DNA from: Clusia tigrina
Taxonomy: Eukaryota; Arthropoda; Insecta; Diptera; Clusiidae
Length of the DNA: 64,000 nt
Assembly: GCA_920105625.2 (NCBI GenBank)
Contig: CAKKTE020000052.1
Location: 1,364,001-1,428,000, forward strand
Direction: 5' to 3'
The translations under genes were made by a program, and so were the position numbers. How positions within the stretch are numbered: the first letter of the stretch is position 1; every line of letters begins with the position of its first letter. Positions 13,701 to 27,242 of the stretch are shown here, piece by piece. Below the pieces are notes generated by a model, which saw nothing but the letters and a program-made list of their open reading frames with translations, had not been told where the DNA came from and did not search any database.

Positions 13701-16700
13701 GTATGTTGCAAACTTTGATAGGTCTAGGACATACCGTATAGAAGTTAGGGCCATTTGAAGTTTTATCATTGTCTGAATTGGGACTCAAGGGTAGCATAGC
13801 TTTGAGCGATAACTTAAATTGACAAGAGGCTCGAGTACTTTATTGTTACAAAATTTCAAGGTTTTATGACGCTCCAGTAAAAAGTTACAAGCATTTGTAT
13901 GTTGCAAACTTTGATAAGTGTAGGACATACCGTATAGAAGTTGGGGCCATTTGAAGTTTAATCAGTGTTTGATTTGGAACTCAAGGGTAGCATGGCTTTC
14001 AGCGATAGCCTAAATTGACAAGAGGCCCGAGTACTTTATTGTTACAAAATTTCATGGTTTTATGACGCTCCAGTAAAAAGTTACAAGCATTTGTATGTTG
14101 CAAACTTTGATAGGTGTAGGACGTACCGTATAGAAGTTAGGGCCATTTGAAGTTTTATCAGTGTTTGATTTGGGACTCAAGGGTAGCGTAGCTTTGAGCG
14201 ATAGCTTAAATTGATAAGAGGCTCGAGTACTTTATTGTTACAAAATTTCAAAGTTTTATGACGCTCCAGTAAAAAGTTACAAGCATTTGTATGTTGCAAA
14301 CTTTGACAGGTGTAGGACGTACCGTATAGAAGTTAGGGCCATTTGAAGTTTTATCAGTGTTTGATTTGGGACTCAAGGGTAGCGTAGCTTTGAGCGATAG
14401 CTTAAATTGACAAGAGGCTCGAGTACTTTATTGTTACAAAATTTCAAGGTTTTATGACGCTCCAGTAAAAAGTTACAAGCATTTGTATGTTGCAAACTTT
14501 GATAGGTGTAGGACGTACCGAATAGAAGTTAGGGCGATTTGAAGTTTTATCAGTGTTTGATTTGGGACTCAAGGGTAGCATAGCTTTGAGCGATAGCTTA
14601 AATTGACAAGAGGCTCGAGTACTTTACTGTTGCAAAATTTCAAGGTTTTATGACGCTCCAGTGAAAAGTTACAGGCATTTATATGTTGCAAACTTTGATA
14701 GGTGTAGGACCTACCGTATAGAAGTTAGGGCCATTTGAAGTTTTATCAGTGTTTGTTTGGGGACTCAAGGGTAGCATAGCTTTGAGCGATAACTTAAATT
14801 GACGAGAGGCTCGAGTACTTTATTGTTACAAAATTGCCAGGTTTTATGACGCTCCAGTAAAAAGTTACATGCATTTGTATGTTGCAAACTTTTTTAGGTG
14901 TAGGACGTACTGTATAGAAGTTAGGGCCATTTGAAGTTTTATCAGTGTTTGATTTGGGACAAAAGGGTAGGATAGCTTTGAGCGATAGCTTAAATTGACA
15001 AGAGCCTCGAGTACTTTATTGTTACAAAATTTCAAGGTTTTATGACGCTCCAGTAAAAAGTTACAAGCATTTGTATGTTGCAAACTTTGATAGGTGTAGG
15101 ATGTACCATATAGAAGTTAGGGCCATTTGAAGTTTTATCAGTGTTTGATTTGGGACTCAAGGGTAGCATAGCTTTGAGCGATAACTTAAATTGACAAGAG
15201 GCTCGAGTACTTTATTGTTACAAAATTTCAAGGTTTTAATGCGCTCCAGTAAAAAGTTAGAAGCATTTGTATGTTGCAAACTTTGATAGGTGTGGACGTA
15301 CCGTATAGAAGTTAGGACCATTTGAAGTTTTATCAGTGTTTGATTTGGGACTCAAGGGTAGCATAGCTTTGAGCGATAACTTAAATTGACAAGAGGATCG
15401 AGTACTTTATTGTTACAAAATTTCAAGTTTCTATGACGCTCCAGTAAAAAGTTACAAGCATTTGTATGTTGAAAACTTTGATAGGTGTAGGACGTACCGT
15501 ATAGAAGTTACGGCCATTTGAAGTTTTATCAGTGTTTGATTTGGGACTCAAGAGTAGCATAGCTTTGAGCGATAGCCTAAATAGACAAGAGGCCCGAGTA
15601 CTTTATTGTTACAAAATTTCAAGGTTTTATGACGCTCCAGTAAAAAGTTACAAGAATTTGTATGTTGCAAACTTTGATAGGTATAGGACGTACCGTATAT
15701 AGCTAGGTCCATTTGAAGTTCTATCAGTGTTTGATTTGGGACTCAAGGGTAGGATAGCTTTGAGCGATAGCTTTGAGCGATATCTTAAATTGACAAGAGG
15801 CTCGAGTTCTTTATTGTTACAAAATTTAAAGGTTTTATGACGCTCCACTAAAAGTTACAAGCATTTGTATGTTGCAAACTTTGATAGGTGTAGGACGTAC
15901 CGCATAGAAGTTAGGGCCATTTGACCCCTTATCAGTGTTTGATTTAGGACTCGAGGGTAGCATAGCTTTGAGCGATAACTTGAATTGACAAAGGGGCTCG
16001 AGTTCTTTATTGTTACAAAATTTCAAGGTTTTATGACGCTCCAGTAAAAAGTTACAAGCATTTGTATGTTGCAAACTTTGATAGGTGTAGGACGTACCGT
16101 ATAGAAGTTAGGGCCATTGGATGTTTTATCAGTGTTTGATTTAGGACTCAAGGGTAGCATAGCTTTGAGCGATAGCTTAAATTCACAAGAGGCTCGAGTA
16201 CTTTATTGTTTCAAAATTTCAAGGTTTTATGACGCTCCAGTAAAAAGTTACAAGCATTTATATGTTGCAAACTTTGATAGGTGTAGGACGTACCGTATAG
16301 AAGTTAGGGCCATTTGAAGTTTTATCAGTGTTTGTTTGGGGACTCAAGAGTAGCATAGCTTTGAGCGATAGCTTAAATTGACAAGAGGCTCGATTACTTT
16401 ATTGTTACAAAATTTCAAGGTTTTATGACGCTCCAGTAAAAAGTTACAAGCATTTGTATGTTGCAAACTTTGATAGGTGTAGGACGTACCGTATAGAAGT
16501 TACGGCCATTTGAAGTTTTATCAGTGTTTGATTTGGGACTCAAGAGTAGCATAGCTTTGAGCGATAGCCTAAATAGACAAGAGGCCCGAGTACTTTATTG
16601 TTACAAAATTTCAAGGTTTTATGACGCTCCAGTAAAAAGTTACAAGCATTTGTATGTTGCAAACTTTGATAGGTATAGGACGTACCGTATAGAAGTTAGG

Positions 16701-19700
16701 GCCATTTGAAGTTTTATCAGTGTTTGATTTGGGACTCAAGGGTAGCATAGCTTTGAGCGATAAATTAAATTGACAAGAGGCTCGAGTACTTTATTGTTAC
16801 AAAATTTCAAGGTTTTATGACGCTCCAGTAAAAAGTTACAAGCATTTGTATGTTGCAAACTTTGATAAATGTAGGACGTACCGTATAGAAGTTAGGGCCA
16901 TTTGAAGTTTTATCATTGTCTGAATTGGGACTCAAGGGTAGCATAGCTTTGAGAGATAACTTAAATTGACAAGAGGCTCGAGTACTTTATTGTTACAAAA
17001 TTTCAAGGTTTTATGACGCTCCAGGAAAGAGTTACAAGCATTTGTATGTTGCAAACTTTGATAGGTCTACGACATACCGTATAGAAGTTAGGGCCATTTG
17101 AAGTTTTATCATTGTCTGAATTGGGACTCAAGGGTAGCATAGCTTTGAGCGATAACTTAAATTGACAAGAGGCTCGAGTACTTTATTGTTACAAAATTTC
17201 AAGGTTTTATGACGCTCCAGTAAAAAGTTACAAGCATTTGTATGTTGCAAACTTTGATAAGTGTAGGACATACCGTATAGAAGTTAGGGCCATTTGAAGT
17301 TTAATCAGTGTTTGATTTGGAACTCAAGGGTAGCATGGCTTTCAGCGATAGCCTAAATTGACAAGAGGCCCGAGTACTTTATTGTTACAAAATTTCAAGG
17401 TTTTATGACGCTCCAGTAAAAAGTTACAAGCATTTGTATGTTGCAAACTTTGATAGGTGTAGGACGTACCGTATAGAAGTTAGGGCCATTTGAAGTTTTA
17501 TCAGTGTTTGATTTGGGACTCAAGGGTAGCGTAGCTTTGAGCGATAGCTTAAATTGATAAGAGGCTCGAGTACTTTATTGTTACAAAATTTCAATATTTT
17601 ATGACGCTCCAGTAAAAAGTTACAAGCATTTGTATGTTGCAAACTTTGACAGGTGTAGGACGTACCGTATAGAAGTTAGGGCCATTTGAAGTTTTATCAG
17701 TGTTTGACTTGGGACTCAAGGGTAGCGTAGCTTTGAGAGATAGCTTAAATTGACAAGAGGCTCGAGTACTTTATTGTTACAAAATTTCAAGGTTTTATGA
17801 CGCTCCAGTAAAAAGTTACAAGCATTTGTATGTTGCAAACTTTGATAGGTGTAGGACGTACCGTATAGAAGTTAGGGCGATTTGAAGTTTTATCAGTGTT
17901 TGATTTGGGACTCAAGGGTAGCATAGCTTTGAGCGATAGCTAAAATTGACAAGAGGCTCGAGTACTTTACTGTTGCAAAATTTCAAGGTTTTATAACGCT
18001 CCAGTAAAAAGTTACAAGCATTTATATGTTGCAAACTTTGATAGGTGTAGGACGTACCGTATAGAAGTTAGGGCCATTTGAAGTTTTATCAGTGTTTGTT
18101 TGGGGACTCAAGGGTAGCATAGCTTTGAGCGATAGCTTAAATTGACAAGAGGCTCGAGTACTTTATTGTTACAAAATTTCAAGGTTTTATGACGCTCCAG
18201 TCAAAAGTTACAAGCATTTGTATGTTGCAAACTTTGATAGGTGTAGGACGTACCGTATAGAAGTTACGGCCATTTGAAGTTTTATCAGTGTTTGATTTGG
18301 GACTCAAGAGTAGCATAGCTTTGAGCGATAGCTTAAATTGACAAGAGGCCCGAGTACTTTATTGTTACATAATTTCCAGGTTTTAAGACGCTCCAGTAAA
18401 AAGTTACATGCATTTGTATGTTGCAAACTTTTTTAGGTGTAGGACGTACTGTATAGAAGTTAGGGTCATTTGAAGTTTTATCAGTGTTTGATTTGGGACT
18501 CAAGGGTAGCATAGCTTTGAGCGGTAGCTTAAATTGACAAGAGGCTCGAGTACTTTATTGTTACAAAATTTCAAGGTTTTATGACGCTCCAGTAAAAAGT
18601 TACAAGCATTTGTATGTTGCAAACTTTGATAGGTGTAGGACGTACCATATAGAAGTTAGGGCCATTTGAAGTTTTATATGTGTTTGATTTGGGACTCAAG
18701 GGTAGCATAGCTTTGAGCGATAACTTAAATTGACGAGAGGCTCGAGTACTTTATTGTTACAAAATTGCCAGGTTTTATGACGCTCCAGTAAAAAGTTACA
18801 TGCATTTGTATGTTGCAAACTTTTTTAGGTGTAGGACGTACTGTATAGAAGTTAGGGCCATTTGAAGTTTTATCAGTGTTTGATTTGGGACTCAAGGGTA
18901 GCATAGCTTTGAGCGATAGCTTAAATTGACAAGAGCCTCGAGTACTTTATTGTTACAAAATTTCAAGGTTTTATGACGCTCCAGTAAAAAGTTACAAGCA
19001 TTTGTATGTTGCAAACTTTGATAGGTGTAGGATGTACCATATAGAAGTTAGGGCCATTTGAAGTTTTATCAGTGTTTGATTTGGGACTCAAGGGTAGCAT
19101 AGCTTTGAGCGATAACTTAAATTGACAAGAGGCTCGAGTACTTTATTGTTACAAAATTTCAAGGTTTTAATGCGCTCCAGTAAAAAGTTAGAAGCATTTG
19201 TATGTTGCAAACTTTGATAGGTGTAGGACGTACCGTATAGAAGTTAGGACCATTTGAAGTTTTATCAGTGTTTGATTTGGGACTCAAGGATAGCATAGAT
19301 TTGAGCGATAGCTTAAATTGACAAGAGGCTCGAGTACTTTATTGTTAGAAAATTTCACGGTTTTACGACGCTCCTGTAAAAAGTTACAAGCATTGCAAAC
19401 TTTGATAGGCGTAGGACGTACCGTATAGAAGTTAGGGCCATTTGAAGTTTTATCAGTGTTTGATTTGGGACTCAAGGATACCATAGCTTTGAGCGATAAC
19501 TTCAATTGACAAGAGGCTCGAGTACTTTATTGTTAGAAAATTTCAAGGTTTTATGACGCTCCAGTAAAAAGTTACAAGGATTTGTATGTTGCAAACTTTG
19601 ATAGGTGTAGGACGTACCGTATAGAAGTTAGGGCCATTTGAAGTTTTATCAGTGTTTGATTTGGGACTCAAGGGTAGCATAGCTTTGAGCGATAAGTTAA

Positions 19701-21172
19701 ATTGACAAGAGGATCGAGTACTTTATTGTTACAAAATTTCAAGTTTCTATGACGCTCCAGTAAAAAGTTACAAGCATTTGTATGTTGAAAACTTTGATAG
19801 GTGTAGGACCTACCGTATATAAGTTAGGGCCATATGAAGTTTTATCAGTGTTTGATTTGGAACTCAAGGGTAGCATAGCTTTGAGCGATAGCCTAAATAG
19901 ACAAGAGGCCCGAGTACTTTATTGTTACAAAATTTCAAGGTTTTATGACGCTCCAGTAAAAAGTTACAAGCATTTGTATGTTGCAAACTTTGATAAATGT
20001 AGGACGTACCGTATAGAAGTTAGGGCCATTTGAAGTTTTATCATTGTCTGAATTGGGACTCAAGGGTAGCATAGCTTTGAGCGATAACTTCAATTGACAA
20101 GAGGCTCGAGTACTTTATTGTTAGAAAATTTCAAGGTTTTATGACGTTCCAGTAAAAAGTTACAAGGATTTGTATGTTGCAAACTTTGATAGGTGTAGGA
20201 CGTACCGTATAGAAGTTAGGGCCATTTGAAGTTTTATCAGTGTTTGATTTGGGACTCAAGGGTAGCAAAGCTTTGAGCGATAGCTGAAATTGACAAGAGG
20301 ATCGAGTACTTTATTGTTACAAAATTTCAAGGTTTTATGACGCTCCAGTAAGAAGTTACAAGCATTTATATGTTGCAAACTTTGATAGGTGTAGGACGTA
20401 CCGTATAGAAGTTAGGGCCATTTGAAGTTTTATCAGTGTTTGTTTGGGGACTCAAGAGTAGCATAGCTTTGAGCGATAGCGTAAATTGACAAGAGGCTCG
20501 ATTACTTTATTGTTACAAAATTTCAAGGTTTTATGACGCTCCAGTAAAAAGTTACAAGCATTTGTATGTTGCAAACTTTGATAGGTGTAGGACGTACCGT
20601 ATAGAAGTTACGGCCATTTGTAGTTTTATCAGTGTTTGATTTGGGACTCAAGAGTAGCATAGCTTTGAGCGATAGCCTAAATAGACAAGAGGCCCGAGTA
20701 CTTTATTGTTACAAAATTTCAAGGTTTTATGACGCTCCAGTAAAAAGTTACAAGCATTTGTATGTTGCAAACTTTGATAGGTATAGGACGTACCGTATAG
20801 AAGTTAGGGCCATTTGAAGTTTTATCAGTGTTTGATTTGGGACTCAAGGGTAGCATAGCTTTGAGCGATAAATTAAATTGACAAGAGGCTCGAGTACTTT
20901 ATTGTTACAAAATTTCAAGGTTTTATGACGCTCCAGTAAAAAGTTACAAGCATTTGTATGTTGCAAACTTTGATAAATGTAGGACGTACCGTATAGAAGT
21001 TAGGGCCATTTGAAGTTTTATCATTGTCTGAATTGGGACTCAAGGGTAGCATAGCTTTGAGAGATAACTTAAATTGACAAGAGGCTCGAGTACTTTATTG
21101 TTACAAAATTTCAAGGTTTTATGACGCTCCAGGAAAGAGTTACAAGCATTTGTATGTTGCAAACTTTGATAG
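10797..21172 (+). repeat. Satellite block with interleaved 3343, 4108 and 6863-bp repeats
   Basis: Rearranged segmental copies rather than one clean HOR. The AGGGCGATTTG variant lies at 11011, 14531 and 17874; the stretch from about 12.9 to 14.78 kb matches about 16.24 to 18.12 kb at an offset of 3343 bp. The monomer with an 8-bp deletion (CAAGCATTGCAAAC) occurs near 12526 and 19388, offset 6863 bp. The CAAGAGTAGC/AATAGACAAG monomer at 16524 recurs at 20632, offset 4108 bp, which is 21 monomers minus the same 8-bp deletion. No non-satellite sequence was seen. Confidence 0.82.
15669..16073 (+). repeat. Two unusually diverged satellite monomers
   Basis: These two units differ from the consensus far more than their neighbours. 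Near 15757-15785 the segment GATAGCTTTGAGC is duplicated in tandem, adding about 13 bp. Other changes are TATATAGCTAGGTCC near 15697, CCACTAAAAG near 15846, TTGACCCCTTATCAG near 15921 (normally TTGAAGTTTTATCAG), GACTCGAGGG near 15948 and ACAAAGGGGCTCG near 15988. They are still satellite and still in phase. They may be an older, unhomogenised remnant or a stretch of low-quality sequence. Confidence 0.8.
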
Positions 21173-23327
21173 GTCTAGGACATACCGTATAGAAGTTAGG
21201 GCCATTTGAAGTTTTAGCAGTGTTTGATTTGGAACTCAAGGGTAGCATAGCTTTGAGCGATAGCCTAAATAGACAAGAGGCCCGAGTACTTTATTATTAC
21301 AAAATTTCAAGGTTTTATGACGCTCCAGTAAAAAGTTACAAGCATTTGTATGTTGCAAACTTTGATAGGTATAGGACGTACCGTATAGAAGTTAGGGCCA
21401 TTTGAAGTTTTATCAGTGTTTGATTTGGGACTCAAGGGTAGCATAGCTTTGAGCGATGGCTTAAATTGACAAGAGGCTCGAGTACTTTATTGTTACAAAA
21501 TTTCAAGGTTTTATGACGCTCCAGTAAAAAGTCACAAGCATTTGTATGTTGCAAACTTTGATAGGTATAGGACGTACCGTATAGAAGTTAGGGCCATTTG
21601 AAGTTTTATCAGTGTTTGATTTGGGACTCAAGGGTAGCATAGCTTTGAGCGATGGCTTAAATTGACAAGAGGCTCGAGTACTTTATTGATACAAAATTTC
21701 AAGGTTTTATGACGCTCCAGTAAAAAGTCACAAGCATTTGTATGTTGCAAACTTTGATAGGTGTAGGACGTACCGTATAGAAGTTAGGGCCATTTGAAGT
21801 TTTATCATTGTTTGATTTGGGACTCAAGGGTAGCATAGCTTTGAGCGATAACTTAAATTGACAAGAGGATCGAGTACTTTATTGTTACAAAATTTCAAGT
21901 TTCTATGACGCTTTAGTAAAAAGTTACAAGCATTTGTATGTTGCAAACTTTGATAGGTGTAGGACGTACCGTATAGAAGTTAGGGCCATTTGAAGTTTTA
22001 TCAGTGTTTGTTTGGGGACTCATTTGTAGCATAGCTTTGAGCGATAGCTTAAATTGACAAGAGGCTCGATTACTTTATTGTTACAAAATTTCAAGGTTTT
22101 ATGACGCTCCAGTAAAAAGTTACAAGCATTTGTATGTTGCAAACTTTGATAGGTGTAGGACGTACCGTATAGAAGTTAGGGCGATTTGAAGTTTTATGAG
22201 TGTTTGTTTGGGGACTCAAGAGTAGCATAGCTTTGAGCGATAGCTTAAATTGACAATAGGCTCGAGTACTTTATTGTTACAAAATTTCAAGGTTTTAAGA
22301 CGCTCCAGTAAAAAGGTACATGCATTTGTATGTTGCAAACTTTGTTAGGTGTAGGACGTACTGTATAGAAGTTAGGGCCATTTGAAGTCTTATCAGTGTT
22401 TGATTTGGGACTCAAGGGTAGCATAGCTTTGAGCGATAGCTTAAATTGACAAGAGGCTCGAGTACTTCATTGTTACAAAATTTCAAGGTTTTATGACGCT
22501 CCAGTAAAAAGTTACAAGCATTTGTATGTTGCAAACTTTGATAAGTGTAGGACGTACCATATAGAAGTTAGGGCCATTTGAAGTTTTATCAGTGTTTGAT
22601 TTGGGACTCAAGGGTAGCATAGCTTTGAGCGATAACTTAAATTGACAAGAGGCTCGAGTACTTTATTGTTACAAAATTGCCAGGTTTTATGACGCTCCAG
22701 TAAAAAGTTACAAGCATTTGTATGTTGCAAACTTTGATAGGTGTAGGACGTACCGTAGAGGAGTTAGGGCCATTTGAAGTTTTATCAGTGTTTGATTTGG
22801 GACTCAGGGTAGCATAACTTTGAGCGATAACTTAAATTGACAAGAGGCTCGAGTACTTTATTGTTACAAAATTTCAAGGTTTTATGACGCTCCAGTAAAA
22901 AGTTACAAGCATTTGTATGTTCCAAACTTTGATAGGTATAGGACGTACCGTATAGAAGTTAGGGCCATTTGAAGTTTTATCAGTGTTTGATTTGGGACTC
23001 AAAGGTAGCATAGCTTTGAGCGATAAATTAAATTGACAAGAGGCTCGAGTACTTTATTGTTACAAAATTTCAAGGTTTTATGACGCTCCAGTAAAAAGTT
23101 ACAAGCATTTGTATGTTGCAAACTTTGATAAATGTAGGACGTACCGTATAGAAATTAGGGCCATTTGAAGTTTTATCATTGTCTGAATTGGGACTCAAGG
23201 GTAGCATAGCTTTGAGAGATAACTTAAATTGACAAGAGGCTCGAGTACTTTATTGTTACAAAATTTCAAGGTTTTATGACGCTCCAGGAAAGAGTTACAA
23301 GCATTTGTATGTTGCAAATTTTGATAG
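21173..23327 (+). repeat. Higher-order repeat C, copy 1 (11 monomers, 2155 bp)
   Basis: The variant GGTCTAGGACATACCG at 21173 recurs at 23328. It is followed in both copies by the TTTAGCAGTG/GATTTGGAAC monomer (21220 and 23375) and GATGGCTTA variants. Copy 1 has two GATGGCTTA monomers where copy 2 has one, so the offset drops to 1959 bp for later markers such as GACGCTTTAG (21908 and 23867). Confidence 0.82.
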
Positions 23328-24498
23328 GTCTAGGACATACCGTATAGAAGTTAGGGCCATTTGAAGTTTTAGCAGTGTTTGATTTGGAACTCAAGGGTAG
23401 CATAGCTTTGAGCGATAGCCTAAATAGACAAGAGGCCCGAGTACTTTATTATTACAAAATTTCAAGGTTTTATGACGCTCCAGTAAAAAGTTACAAGCAT
23501 TTGTATGTTGCAAACTTTGATAGGTATAGGACGTACCGTATAGAAGTTAGGGCCATTTGAAGTTTTATCAGTGTTTGATTTGGGACTCAAGGGTAGCATA
23601 GCTTTGAGCGATGGCTTACATTGACAAGAGGCTCGAGTACTTTATTGTTACAAAATTTCAAGGTTTTATGACGCTCCAGTAAAAAGTCACAAGCATTTGT
23701 ATGTTGCAAACTTTGATAGGTGTAGGACGTACCGTATAGAAGTTAGGGCCATTTGAAGTTTTATCATTGTTTGATTTGGGACTCAAGGGTAGCATAGCTT
23801 TGAGCGATAACTTAAATTGACAAGAGGATCGAGTACTTTATTGTTACAAAATTTCAAGTTTCTATGACGCTTTAGTAAAAAGTTACAAGCATTTGTATGT
23901 TGCAAACTTTGATAGGTGTAGGACGTACCGTATAGAAGTTAGGGCCATTTGAAGTTTTATCAGTGTTTGATTTGGGACTGAAGGATAGCATAGCTTTGAG
24001 CGATAGCTTAAATTGACAAGAGGCTCGAGTACTTTATTGTCTCAAAATTTCAAGGTTTTATGACGCTCCAGTAAAAAGTTACAAGCATTTATATGTTGCA
24101 AACTTTGATAGGTGTAGGACGTACCGTATAGAAGTTAGGGCCATTTGAAGTTTTATCAGTGTTTGTTTGGGGACTCAAGAGTAGCATAGCTTTGAGCGAT
24201 AGCTTAAATTGACAATAGGCTCGAGTACTTTATTGTTACAAAATTTCAAGGTTTTAAGACGCTCCAGTAAAAAGGTACATGCATTTGTATGTTGCAAACT
24301 TTGTTAGGTGTAGGACGTACTGTATAGAAGTTAGGGCCATTTGAAGTCTTATCAGTGTTTGATTTGGGACTCAAGGGTAGCATAGCTTTGAGCGATAGCT
24401 TAAATTGACAAGAGGCTCGAGTACTTCATTGTTACAAAATTTCAAGGTTTTATGACGCTCCAGTAAAAAGTTACAAGCATTTGTATGTTGCAAACTTT
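23328..24498 (+). repeat. Higher-order repeat C, copy 2 (partial)
   Basis: It repeats the monomer order of 21173 onward with one GATGGCTTA monomer fewer, and runs into the next HOR family near 24499. Shared markers are GACGCTTTAG, GGCTCGAGTACTTCATTG and the CAATAGGCTCG variant. Confidence 0.7.
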
Positions 24499-27242
24499 GA
24501 TAAGTGTAGGACGTACCATATAGAAGTTAGGGCCATTTGAAGTTTTATCAGTGTTTGATTTGGGACTCAAGGGTAGCATAGCTTTGAGCGATAACTTAAA
24601 TTGACAAGAGGCTCGAGTACTTTATTGTTACAAAATTGCCAGGTTTTATGACGCTCCAGTAAAAAGTTACCAGCATTTGTATGTTGCAAACTTTGATAGG
24701 TGTAGGACGTACCGTATAGAAGTTAGGGCCATTTGAAGTTTTATCAGTGTTTGATTTGGGACTCAAGGGTAGCTTAACTTTGAGCGATAACTTAAATTGA
24801 CAAGAGGCTCGAGTACTTTATTGTTACAAAATTTCAAGGTTTTATGACGCTCCAGTAAAAAGTTACAAGCATTTGTATGTTGCAAACTTTGATAGGTATA
24901 GGACGTACCGTATAGAAGTTAGGGCCATTTGAAGTTTTATCAGTGTTTGATTTGGGACTCAAGGGTAGCATAGCTTTGAGCGATGGCTTAAATTGACAAG
25001 AGGCTCGAGTACTTTATTGTTACAAAATTTCAAGGTTTTATGACGCTCCAGTAAAAAGTCACAAGCATTTGTATGTTGCAAACTTTGATAGGTGTAGGAC
25101 GTGCCGTATATAAGTTAGGGCCATTTGAAGTTTTATCATTGTTTGATTTGGGACTCAAGGGTAGCATAGCTTTGAGCGATAACTTAAATTGACAAGAGGA
25201 TCGAGTAATTTATTGTTACAAAATTTCAAGTTTCTATGACGCTCCAGTAAAAAGTTACAAGCATTTGTATGTTGCAAACTTTGATAGGTGTAGGACGTAC
25301 CGTATAGAAGTTAGGGCCATTTGAAGTTTTATCAGTGTTTGATTTGGGACTGAAGGATAGCATAGCTTTGAGCGATAGCTTAAATTGACAAGAGGCTCGA
25401 GTACTTTATTGTTTCAAAATTTCAAGGTTTTATGACGCTCCAGTAAAAAGTTACAAGCATTTGTAAGTTGCAAACTTTGATAGGTGTAGGAGGTACCATA
25501 TAGCAGTTAGGGCCATTTGAAGTTTTATCAGTGTTTGATTTTTTACTCAAGGGTAGCATAGCTTTGAGCGATAACTTAAATTGACAAGAGGCTCGAGTAC
25601 TTTATTGTTACAAAATTTCAAGGTTTTATGACGCTCCAGTAAAAAGTTACAAGCATTTGTATGTTGCAAACTTTGATAGGTGTAGGACGTACCGTATAGA
25701 AGTTAGGGCCATTTGAAGTTTTATCAGTGTTTGTTTGGGGACTCAAGGGTAGCATAGCTTTGAGCGATAGCTTAAATTGACAAGAGGCTCGAGTACTTTA
25801 TTGTTACAAAATTTCAAGGTTTTATGACTCTCCAGTAAAAAGTTACAAGCATTTGTATGTTGCAAACTTTGTTAGATGTAGGACGTACTGTATAGAAGTT
25901 AGGGCCATTTGAAGTTTTATCAGTGTTTGATTTGGGACTCAAGGGTAGCATAGCTTTGAGCGATAGCTTAAATTGACAAGAGGCTCGAGTACTTTATTGT
26001 TACAAAATTTGAAGGTTTTATGACGCTCCAGTAAAAAGTTACAAGCATTTGTATGTTGCAAACTTTGATAGGTGTAGGACGTACCATATAGAAGTTAGGG
26101 GCATTTGAAGTTTTATCAGTGTTTGATTTGGGACTCAAGGGTAGCATAGCTTTGAGCGATAAATTAAATTGACAAGAGGCTCGAGTACTTTATTGTTACA
26201 AAATTTCAAGGTTTTATGACGCTCCAGTAAAAAGTTACAAGCATTTGTATGTTGCAAACTTTGATAGGTGTAGGACGTACCGTATAGAAGTTAGGGCCAT
26301 TTGAAGTTTTATCAGTGTTTGTTTGGGGACTCAAGGGTAGCATAGCTTTGAGCGATAGCTTAAATTGACAAGAGGCTCGAGTACTTTATTGTTACAAAAT
26401 TTCAAGGTTTTATGACTCTCCAGTAAAAAGTTACAAGCATTTGTATGTTGCAAACTTTGTTAGATGTAGGACGTACTGTATAGAAGTTAGGGCCATTTGA
26501 AGTTTTATCAGTGTTTGATTTGGGACTCAAGGGTAGCATAGCTTTGAGCGATAGCTTAAATTGACAAGAGGCTCGAGTACTTTATTGTTACAAAATTTGA
26601 AGGTTTTATGACGCTCCAGTAAAAAGTTACAAGCATTTGTATGTTGCAAACTTTGATAGGTGTAGGACGTACCATATAGAAGTTAGGGGCATTTGAAGTT
26701 TTATCAGTGTTTGATTTGGGACTCAAGGGTAGCATAGCTTTGAGCGATAAATTAAATTGACAAGAGGCTCGAGTACTTTATTGTTACAAAATTTCAAGGT
26801 TTTATGACGCTCCAGTAAAAAGTTACAAGCATTTGTATGTTGCAAACTTTGATAGGTGTAGGACGTACCGTATAGAAGTTAGGGCCATTTGAAGTTTTAT
26901 CATTGTCTGAATTGGGACTCAAGGGTAGCATAACTTTGAGCGATAACTTAAATTGACAAGAGGCTCGAGTACTTTATTGTTACAAAATTTCAAGGTTTTA
27001 TGACGCTCCAGTAAAAAGTTACAAGCATTTGTATGTTGCAAACTTTGATAGGTGTAGGACATACCGTATAGAAGTTAGGGCCATTTGAAGTTTTATCAGT
27101 GTTTGATTTGGAACTCAAGGGTAGCATAGCTTTGAGCGATAGCCTAAATAGACAAGAGGCCCGAGTACTTTATTGTTACAAAATTTCAAGGTTTTATGAC
27201 GCTCCAGTAAAAAGTTACAAGCATTTGTATGTTGCAAACTTT
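24499..27242 (+). repeat. Higher-order repeat D, copy 1 (14 monomers, 2744 bp)
   Basis: The offset is exactly 14 x 196 bp. GATAAGTGTAGG recurs at 24499 and 27243, GTTACCAGCATTTG at 24666 and 27410, and the rare GGAGGTACCATATAGCAG monomer at 25489 and 28233. Copy 1 contains a tandemly doubled three-monomer block of 588 bp at about 25.73-26.9 kb (TTGTTTGGGG at 25731 and 26319; GACTCTCCAG and GTTAGATGTAGG variants in each). Confidence 0.9.
25731..26906 (+). repeat. 588-bp three-monomer tandem duplication inside HOR D
   Basis: Three successive variants (TTGTTTGGGGACTC; TGACTCTCCAG with TTAGATGTAGG; AGGGGCATTTG with GATAAATTAAATTG) occur twice in a row at an offset of exactly 588 bp. In copy 2 of HOR D they occur only once, so the duplication arose in, or was lost from, one copy. 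The outer edges are approximate. Confidence 0.85.

Noticed and set aside
14865..15083. Minus-strand ORFs of 66-79 codons (also 5198, 12421, 15648, 15835, 19284, 29763, 30753, 49390, 54486) as genes
   Set aside because: They are antisense readings across monomer boundaries. Identical peptides at 49390 and 54486 are explained by the 5096-bp duplication.
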